In this document: one piece after another, positions 21,449 to 28,615 of the stretch
Position numbering within the stretch: the stretch's first letter is position 1
Layout of the letters: each line of letters begins with the position of its first letter
Assembly: GCA_008931825.1 (NCBI GenBank)
Contig: QXVZ01027021.1
Coordinates: 1-28,615 of the forward strand
Reading direction: 5' to 3'
Length of the DNA stretch: 28,615 nucleotides
From: Phallusia fumigata
Lineage: Eukaryota > Chordata > Ascidiacea > Phlebobranchia > Ascidiidae
Notes under the pieces: generated by a model
Seen by the model: the letters and a program-made list of their open reading frames with translations, nothing else
Told to the model about the DNA's origin: nothing
The model's database searches: none
Program-made: the position numbers and the translations under genes

Positions 21449-22743
21449 TCATTCAGGCTGCAGAAGTTTGGTTGATTCTTTTTCATCCGATTCAAGATCC
21501 ATTTCAGCCTCATGTCGTTTCTTTGCTGGACGAATAATAGCAGAAACGATTACAGACACAACCAGACAAACTACTTGATATATTAGCGTCCCTCGACTCC
21601 CTGTAGCATTAAATACAGCTCGACCTACTTCAGCCAACGCTATACTTTCAACCGCCTGTATCGCGGCGTAAAAGCTACCGACGAAAGCTTCCTTCATCGG
21701 AAAACTTGCTTGTGTGACCATTTCCAGTACCGGGATTGCCCCGATTCGAATTGAAAACCCGTAGAAAAAGTTGGAAGTCCATATTGCCGCAATGCTGCTG
21801 TATTCAAAGCCAAGTAAAACCCCAGTGGTGGCAACACAACATAAAACGCAGCCAATGAGAAGTTGCAATTTGCAGCGCTGGAACTTGTTGACCAACAAGG
21901 CAGCGATTGGAGCGCCTGACAAAGCCCCGGTGGCGAATAGAGCAATGCAGTCACCGCTTATGATATCCGGGTTTAGTTCGCTGTGCGTCTTGCGGAACAA
22001 TTCCCGAAACATTTGCGACATTGTGAGGAACTCGATCACTCCTGTGTGGAGCAACAGTCCGCCTGCGACCGTTGCAAGCAGGAAAGTTCTGTTGCGAAAT
22101 AACACCTTCACCTCATTGAAATATTCCGAGAATGTCCTCTTCTTGTTGGCTAAGTTGTTTTTTTCAACCTGCTGCGCTTGTACACGTGTCGGAGGCGTTG
22201 GAGGTCGATCTGTCATGAAGCAAACGAAGAGAGCTAATGTGACAAGCGACAGTGCAAGTGGAACGCCGTAGAGTAGCAAGGCAACGTTGCGATCGTACAG
22301 CAGCCAGTCGCTCGGTGGATGAGTGAGGTTACTCGGGGTCAGGTGCACCACGTGACTGATGTTCTTCGCAGGCTGGCGCATCACATGACTCGGCAAAATC
22401 ACGCCAAGAATTAAACCCGACGATCCACCGAAGAGAAATACCGCGAATGTGGAACCAACTTCATTGTCGGCGAACCACTGTACGGTGAAGGCCGGCACCA
22501 GCGCCAGGGCAATAGCGTTTCGGATTCCTAGAACAACTTGACCGAGGACGAGGAGAGAAAACAAATGTGGGTTTGCCAACGAGCAGGTCATAAGACCCAG
22601 ACCAACACTCAGCAACACGGAACACACGATCACCAATTGTCTGACTCGGAAACTGCTGGCGAAAACCAACCAGGCGGTTAGTAATGTCACCAGTGNAAAT
22701 TCGAAACGCGCCAACCCCAAAACATTTTGTATAAACAGTTTTA
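21449..22743 (-). CDS. FLVCR-like (SLC49-type) major facilitator transporter, 5' end missing
   Basis: One uninterrupted frame of about 430 codons ends in TGA at 21449-21451. FLVCR-family proteins move small solutes (haem and choline have been reported) across membranes. Support: about eleven hydrophobic segments; QNVLGLARFEF leading into the second helix; TVQWFADNEVGSTFAVFLFG, matching the FLVCR WFGxxE region after helix 4; N-glycosylation sites in an outer loop (NIS, NLT); DRPPTPPTRVQAQ, close to the FLVCR loop KPxxPPSxAQA before helix 7; and a cytoplasmic tail ending ESTKLLQPE. The first membrane segment is absent, and 22743 and 22754 are possible acceptors for a missing 5' exon. No intron breaks the rest, unlike its neighbours. 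Base 22696 is N, giving one unknown residue. The substrate cannot be told, and a more distant MFS subfamily is possible. Confidence 0.8.
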
Positions 22744-22903
22744 CTGCACATTCACTATGCCAAGAGCAACCACCTTGGTTTACATTTCCCAGCCATTTGT
22801 TTTTTTGGATGGCTCTTTATTCCTCACTAGCACCTCACATATTTGTGCTGCGTCTGAAGCACATGATGTCGCCTATTACAGCCAGACTTTTTTTTCAGTT
22901 TTT

Positions 22904-23651
22904 AAATTTGATTAGAAATAAAATTAAAGCATCTTTTTTTACAAATTTGATTAGAATAAGAATTACCACTTTTCTAAAACTAGAACTAGAATTATCTAGT
23001 TGTCCAAGTCTGGGCATAGTAAATTTAAACCATTTAATTTTAGTTCTCATCAAATCGTAACTTACTTAGGCATAAGTATTGTAAATATTTGTGCCCCAAG
23101 ATTGGCACGTTTTGCGCTGTATAATTCGCACGCGTGGCTGAAAACATATTTCCACAGACCTGATGTGGCAGTCATAACAAAGAGTTCAAGTCCTAAATGT
23201 TTCAACAATTTGAAAAAACAAATTGGTATTTAATTCTAGAAAAATCTAGATACGGTAAAGTTAACATTACAAGAAAGTAAATTGGGACAGAAATCCTTAT
23301 TCACTAGCGAGTAGGAAAGACAGCTATTATCACAATTTTGCGCGCAGAATGTGTGTGGAGATGTGTGTACATTTCCAACTTTTCTCGACACACAAGTGAC
23401 CGGACGCAACTATTTAAAAGTGTGACGTCACATCATGGCTTTGTGCGCTTTGGATACACGGGGTATGTGCTTGTATCACATGCTCAAAATGCCGTTGGAC
23501 AAAGTAGCGTTTTTGGGAAAACCGTAAATAAGATTAGAAGTAAAGTTAGAGCTTACTCGATTTTTTAAAATTAGATTAGAATTAGAATTACCGGCTTTTT
23601 GTTCTAATTTGCCGAATTAGACAACCAGAGTTGTCTAGTTGTCCGAGTCTG
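22904..23651. repeat. Two copies of an ATTAGAA-rich repeat ending TAGTTGTCC-AGTCTG
   Basis: Block one (22904-23014) and block two (23531-23651) both consist of GATTAGAA/GAATTAGAA runs, then GAATTACC, then TAGTTGTCCRAGTCTG. The shared order of simple and unique words indicates two copies of one dispersed family and not chance simple sequence. Confidence 0.5.
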
Positions 23652-24921
23652 CAGCCTCTCGTAACTAACATGAGTTTGTATAGTTACAGACTGTAAAGCC
23701 ACCGCTTAGCAGTCTATTATCTACTTTTATTGTCATACTACCACTACTAACATGTTTGTAAGTGACTAAAAAATAAAATCACCCTCAACTGTTACACCTC
23801 TGCGGTGGACGTCAAATCACCGTGTTGATTTTTTTTCAGTATTTGATCACCTTCACAAGTTTTCAACACCAAGATTGTTGTGAACTAACAACACGCTACC
23901 TGATAGTTGGAGCAGATGACTTGTTGCTGCTTGTTTTAAACAGGCGACAATCCACCTGCAAGAAAATGATGCTTACTGATGTGACATCATCGCCCTTTCG
24001 ACATTTTTTTTCTTCTTTTTTTAATTCTGTCGGTTTTTTGTTTGTTCTTTTCAAGGAAATATTACTCCAATAACATTAGTACACTACAGTAGTATACTAC
24101 TCGAATTTCTTCAACACAAAAATAGTCCATTGTGCGTACTACTGTTTAAATAATTGTCCTGTTATACCCTTCATTTTCTTTCGGTGGTTTCTTTTCCTGT
24201 CGAACCCCACCCTCTTTACCCAACACGGGTGGTTAGTCTTAGGCCCCTCCTGACTTTACCAACGTTTCCCCTCAGTCTTGATTCTTGCTTTGCGCCAATC
24301 TCACCCTCCGATGTGAGCCCCCGCCACATACGGCNCATCGTCATCAACAATACGAAACACTTGCTAATGGAAAATAGATGCTGGTAGAATACTTTGCCAC
24401 TATTTAGCTATGAAGGAATTAATCCGATCACATTTAACCACACAACACCACTGTTTAGACAAACAAAACCGTAATGAGTTGGTCGTTGTCCAATAATATA
24501 AAACTAACTGACGCAAACCCTTGCGTAAAATATGATCCGTTGAAAAAAGAGCTTGCAGCCGTCTTTTGTTTACATTACTCAGCCTTCCCAAGTCCGCAGT
24601 CAAAGAAACCGTAGCCGTCAGTTGGACGCAGTCAAGCGAAACGTCGCACCGTTTCGGATCTGGTGTATACCACTTTTCGCAGCCACTTTCGGAACGGTAA
24701 CGCTATACGCATCCTATGCACGCTAAACATTCGCTGCAGTAAAGGATATCATCAAAACAAAAAAAGTGTCTGCCACGTAGATTTTAAAAGATATAATGAA
24801 GGTGGAAACAGCAACTGTGTGAAATTCTGCATTTTTCACATGGGGAGAATATTTATGCACGACTTGTTTTTGATTTCATAGGAAACTTTCGATAGGACTA
24901 GCAGGATAGCAGAGCTGGTAA

Positions 24922-25074
24922 ATGTGGTACAGTCGTAGGATTTGCGTGCTCTTGACTGTAGCGTTGAACTGCGCACTTGCTGGAATGCTGTTTAAATATG
25001 TGGTACAGTCATAGAATTCGCGTGCTCTTGACTATTAGCGTTAAGGTGCGCACTTAATGGTTTGCTGTTTAAAT
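24922..25074 (+). repeat. Tandem duplication of a 76-bp tRNA-like unit
   Basis: Unit one is 24922-24997 and unit two 24998-25074. Both run from ATGTGGTACAGTC through GCGTGCTCTTGACT and GCGCACTT to TGCTGTTTAAAT. TGGTACAGTCGTAGG resembles an RNA polymerase III A box and GTTGAACTGC a decayed B box. The source is probably a tRNA-derived SINE. Confidence 0.6.
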
Positions 25075-25608
25075 AGAGAAAGAAGCCGACGAAGTTCAAG
25101 TTGCGAGATTTTTTGCAATACATTGTAGTTTATCGTCCAAAAACAAGGTGTTNAAACGTGAGAAAGCACGTACGACAAAAATATATTTCTGCCAAAAAAA
25201 CGCCGACGCAATTTCTCAACTTTTAAGTTAAGGTTTTTAGAGGCCACGTATTTACCGGAACGAATGTTACATTCGTGGAAAAGTATTTTTTGCAAAAAAT
25301 ATGTTTTTGTGATATATATTTTTTTTTTAAACATGTTTGATCCAGTTTGTAATTTCTAAATATTTTCTGTTCCATCGTAAATTGGCTCCTCTCTGCTATT
25401 TGATGTGACAGCGAGCCTTCTTCTCCGAACGCGCTTGTCCATTGTCTTCTGTGTAGAATCACGACCCCTGTGACCACTGAATCACCAAACACACTGTTTA
25501 ATGGACACGCAGATGAATAATTTAACATCTGTTGGGAATAGAGAGCGAAGCCAACGATTTTGCGCCATCAGTTTTATATCAGTGGGTCGATGTGGCCTGC
25601 CATTATCC

Positions 25609-25769
25609 TTATCCCGGTTTTGTGCTCAGAATTTCACTTTTTTTTTTCAAGCTTTGCATACTATGTGTTGAAATTTGGTTCTGGGTAATTTGAACTTTAG
25701 AGTTTAGCATTGAAATTTGATCTGCAATTTGTTTAAAAATGCTGCAAACATTTTCTTGCAATTCGTTGA
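25609..25769 (-). CDS. C-terminal coiled-coil exon of an unidentified protein
   Basis: On the minus strand a good acceptor (TTTGTTTTGTTGTCGTGGCCTAG split across a T-rich tract) precedes 161 bp of open sequence. It reads NELQENVCSIFKQIADQI, then SMLNSKVQITQNQIS, then THSMQSLKKKSEILSTKPG and a stop at 25609-25611. Hydrophobic residues recur at heptad-like spacing (L, V, I, I, I, M, L, V, I, I), as in a short coiled coil. The exon begins with two bases of a split codon, so it needs an upstream exon ending in phase 1. None was found with certainty. The family is unknown. Confidence 0.5.
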
Positions 25770-25967
25770 CTAGGCCACGACAACAAAACAAATTTACCAC
25801 AAAAATCGCAACTATTCTTGGGAACCTTTACTATAACTTAAATAGCAAACTTCTTTTAGAAGACGGCTTTCAAAAATTGTAAAGGATGCAAAAGTTCACT
25901 AAATGGAAAAGCACAGAAATTTCAACGTAAATCGAACCTTGCAAATGGATTTTTAAACATCAGTTTT

Positions 25968-26051
25968 TCATGGCGAATTATTATTCTCATTAGTATAATC
26001 TTCGTTTTGATCTTCATCTTTTTGTCCCTGTCTGTTCTGAACGTCAAACAC
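25968..26051 (-). CDS. Candidate acidic C-terminal exon
   Basis: After TTGATAG on the minus strand the frame VFDVQNRQGQKDEDQNEDY followed by TNENNNSP ends in TGA at 25968-25970. The Asp/Glu/Asn-rich composition is protein-like, but a second frame is also open. It has no donor, so it would be an alternative last exon to 25609-25769 or belong to another gene. Confidence 0.3.
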   Translation of the reverse strand: MFDVQNRQGQKDEDQNEDYTNENNNSP

Positions 26052-28615
26052 CTATCAAGATAAACAANTATCGTTACTATTATTGCCCTTCGGCATGTGG
26101 TTTTCGAACACTAATGTAAATTATTCTCCATAATGCGTCTATCGGTATTTTTCTGTTTGCACCAAATCTACTAATAGCTACTGATTTGAAATAAATCGGT
26201 GGTAAGACATTTCTGGAAGCTTAATTTATTTTCTAGGGTCTACAATAGCACCCATGAGGTGAACTGGCCAATTTCATGCATGGACATTAAATGTGACCAA
26301 AGTACCACGTGGTTATGTTTGGAAGCCTTGTGGTGCCACTAATTTCTGTGATAGTGTCATTTTTCCTCACTGTCACCAAATTCGTTTGCCAGACAAAACA
26401 CGAGCTTTTCCGCAGTGCGTTTCCTGTCATTCTGACAAACTACAGGATGTTTTTAGTTTTTACGCAAGTTGGCAAAAAGCTTTGCAACTCACGTTTTGTT
26501 ACCCAGAACATTGTCATTCCGATTAAGATTTAGGTGCTATTGGTCCCAAACTGCTTATTATGAATCGCCTTTCAAGTTGGACATAGCCTATCTTCTTTTT
26601 ACCTTAGACCACTGCTTCTTCACGCATAAAACCAGCGTTTTCCAAGACTGTTGTGGGAGGTTAGCCTATTTAGTTTGTGAAAATCAAGTTTGATTGCTCG
26701 ATGGTGAAATGCGTTTGCCATAACAAACTGCTAAATACGTTGCGCAAGTAAGAGTCAATTTAATGCGCAAGAGGTAATCGCGTACCGCTTGGAATGCGGT
26801 CGCGTACCATTGGTGATAGGCGTACCACCAGTCGGAAAGTACTGCAGTAGCATGTCCTATTTGGTCTCACAAAGAGTGAACGTACGTGTTTGTCGAATTT
26901 ACACCACATTACTAAAATTATGTGAAAACGGTTATTTAGAGTTTGTGGTATGGTTGGCTGTGGTTTGAAAATGATCAACCCATTGGTTAGTGTGTCTATA
27001 GGGTTTAAATCATACTTTGACATGGAATTATCGTTGACATGAAGTTAGAAGCGAATTGTTTAGTTTAGGCAACAGTATTCTTGATTTTGAATGTTTTATT
27101 TCGAATGTAAAACTGACCACGACATATTCACCTTATTGCTACCAATTAGCGATTGCATGTCTGTGAGGTCAACACGTTTACGCCTACAGAAACAATTATG
27201 TTATAAAATGACCTGAAAAGCAGAGATCCATCGTATTGCAGGCAACGAAAACATGTCTATTATAGTGACAGAAAACGGTATCTAATTTATCATTTATAGT
27301 AGTGCCTTGCAATGCTAAGAACGCCAACCCACAGTTTTTGCAACGCGGTGTTTGTTAAGTGCAAAGATAGTTTGTTGGAGGGTTTCCAGAAGTAATTTCA
27401 ATTGGGTAATTTGTTAGATTTGCCATGATTTACTTAAGACAGAGGTTAATACAGTACAGAAGTTTAGTTAGATAACCAAGGCCACAGCAAGTTCTGGCTT
27501 AAGATTAAGTCAATCTATGTTTCGAATTTACTTCTATTAGCAGAATTTATGTCAATATCAAACGATTAAGACAGCAAAGTCAGCAAGTATACAAACATGC
27601 AGAAAAAGATATAAACACGAAACAACGGATGAAACGCGTTTAGGTTGAAGGTGGATTGGGGTAGCTACGAACTGCGGTTACAGTTCCTGCCAGAACTTTC
27701 TATAGCGCGCCAGGCACTGTAGGTATAATAATTGGAAATAGTTGCGCAAGGAAAAATGTGCATGGGAACTTAAGGCAAACGTCTTTTTTATCTTGTGATG
27801 TTTAACAGATCTTTCGTTGAAATTGAAATATATATATTAGATCGCCGCTTTGAATTTTTGACGGCTTGGTGATGCGGTTTTATTAGCAGCAGAACTTCGA
27901 ACTGTCGAGCTTTATTTGGGTTGTTCGCAATTGATGTCGCAACGCTAAGTAGGCTACCTTAAAGGTTTAGGCTGCGCAGTACGTTCTTTCCAAAGGTACT
28001 ATCATCAAATAGAACAAACCGTTTACGTTAATATTGTATCATGTCACAATAGCTACAAAAGCATCATGTGTGCTTGTATGCGGTATCAAGAGAAGATTGT
28101 TGTGCGAGAAGGGGGATAAGGGAAAAAATTTAAACTTGATTGGTTCCAACTTCTTTTTCGCAAAACTTGTTGTCATTAACAGCTTGGTTTTCTTTTTTGC
28201 CTGGCGCAATTTACGATAGCAAACAAGAGTAAGCAGCAAAACAGCGGTGCAATCATTGGATTCACTCATGCCGTGCTGTCGATATTCGGTAAACTTTCCC
28301 AGGGATACTGCGTACTTTATTGCAGCAAGAGTATAGTCCCGGAAAAGCTGACTTATGGCAGAAATTGTTGATACCAATGGTAAACAATTAAGACGGCAAA
28401 AGCCGACAAGGAAATAGAGGCGAATTTTGCATTGAAAGCAAAGAAATCATAGGAACACAAGATACGTACCTGAAGAAAAGCTCAATTAAAAACACAGCTA
28501 CCAGAGAACTCGAATACACTTTACTGCAAACGTTTTTGATTCAGACGTTATACAAACGAGTCACATGTGGCGTAAACAATTGAAAAACAATGTGATAATC
28601 GTGTTTTATCTGACT
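26052..28615. other. No convincing gene; AT-rich, scattered repeats
   Basis: The open frames (26293-26533 plus, 26760-27023 minus, 28039-28377 minus) are not supported by splice sites or family likeness. The best is minus 28377-28204, with a charged start (LFRDYTLAAIKYAVSLGKF) and a short hydrophobic run (CTAVLLLTLVCY). The word GCGTACC recurs three times at 26780-26830 around a small hairpin, ACCGC-7-GCGGT. The rest shows nothing I can name. Confidence 0.4.

Larger units (their letters stand above)
22744..25608. other. Repeat-rich region; upstream exons of the transporter may lie here
   Basis: No gene is convincing. An ATG at 22796 (minus) opens MAGKCKPRWLLLA in a frame adjacent to the transporter. 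A minus-strand segment around 23950-23890, after TTCTTGCAG, reads VDCRLFKTSSNKSSAPTIR before GTAGCG, an exon-like but unproven piece. 24190-24350 is GC-rich and may be a decayed repeat. Two attaga-rich repeats and a tandem tRNA-like repeat are listed separately. Confidence 0.4.

Noticed and set aside
21771..22271. 166-codon plus-strand open frame
   Set aside because: It is an antisense shadow of the FLVCR-like coding sequence.
26293..26533. Overlapping hydrophobic plus-strand frames
   Set aside because: Two frames are equally open, the sequence is T-rich and there are no splice sites, so it looks like chance.
26780..26830. GCGTACC repeated three times around a small hairpin
   Set aside because: It is too short and imperfect to name. 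It may be an element terminus but has no partner end.
28204..28377. Minus-strand frame with LFRDYTLAAIKYAVSLGKF
   Set aside because: The composition is fair, but I could not place acceptor and donor sites in phase with any neighbour, and a second frame is also open.

Overview
The window looks like nuclear DNA from an invertebrate chordate, most probably an ascidian tunicate such as Ciona. This is inference. The DNA is AT-rich and genes sit close together on both strands. Coding sequence is cut into many short exons with GT-AG introns of about 100-900 bp. The recognisable proteins (IQUB, an RPE65/BCO-type carotenoid oxygenase, a BIR protein and an FLVCR-like transporter) are of animal type. 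Four ambiguous bases (N at 22696, 24335, 25153 and 26068) show draft shotgun sequence, so isolated one-base anomalies must be read with care. I rebuilt the gene models by hand from splice sites, reading phase and family resemblance.

Layout, left to right. 725-5690 (minus): eight exons of a carotenoid oxygenase, with its C-terminus beyond the left edge and two weak candidate N-terminal exons at 5958-6005 and 7635-7684. 7170-8098 (plus): a possible tiny two-exon gene with a very strong pyrimidine tract. 9107-11249 (plus): a seven-exon gene for a 202-residue protein with one BIR domain. 12389-19310 (minus): a complete 16-exon IQUB gene of 766 codons, carrying a hAT-like MITE and a tRNA-derived SINE in introns. 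19628-19640: a near-perfect RFX X-box upstream of IQUB, as expected for a ciliary gene. 20272-20716 (plus): a possible short gene facing away from IQUB. 21449-22743 (minus): a largely intronless FLVCR-like major facilitator transporter that lacks its first membrane segment. 22797-28615: mostly repeats and non-coding DNA, with one convincing coiled-coil C-terminal exon (25609-25769, minus) and one acidic candidate exon (25968-26051, minus).

The genes do not form one pathway. IQUB acts in motile cilia, the oxygenase in carotenoid or retinoid metabolism, the BIR protein possibly in cell death or division control, and the transporter at membranes. The BIR gene and IQUB are tail to tail, with poly(A) signals about 25 bp apart.

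I found no multi-gene novel system. The most unusual observations are two introns of the oxygenase gene that break the GT-AG rule (one with identical 12-bp sequences at both ends), a BIR domain without the usual zinc-binding histidine, and an intronic stop and poly(A) signal in IQUB that could make a shorter protein. No CRISPR array, rRNA gene or intact tRNA gene was seen.
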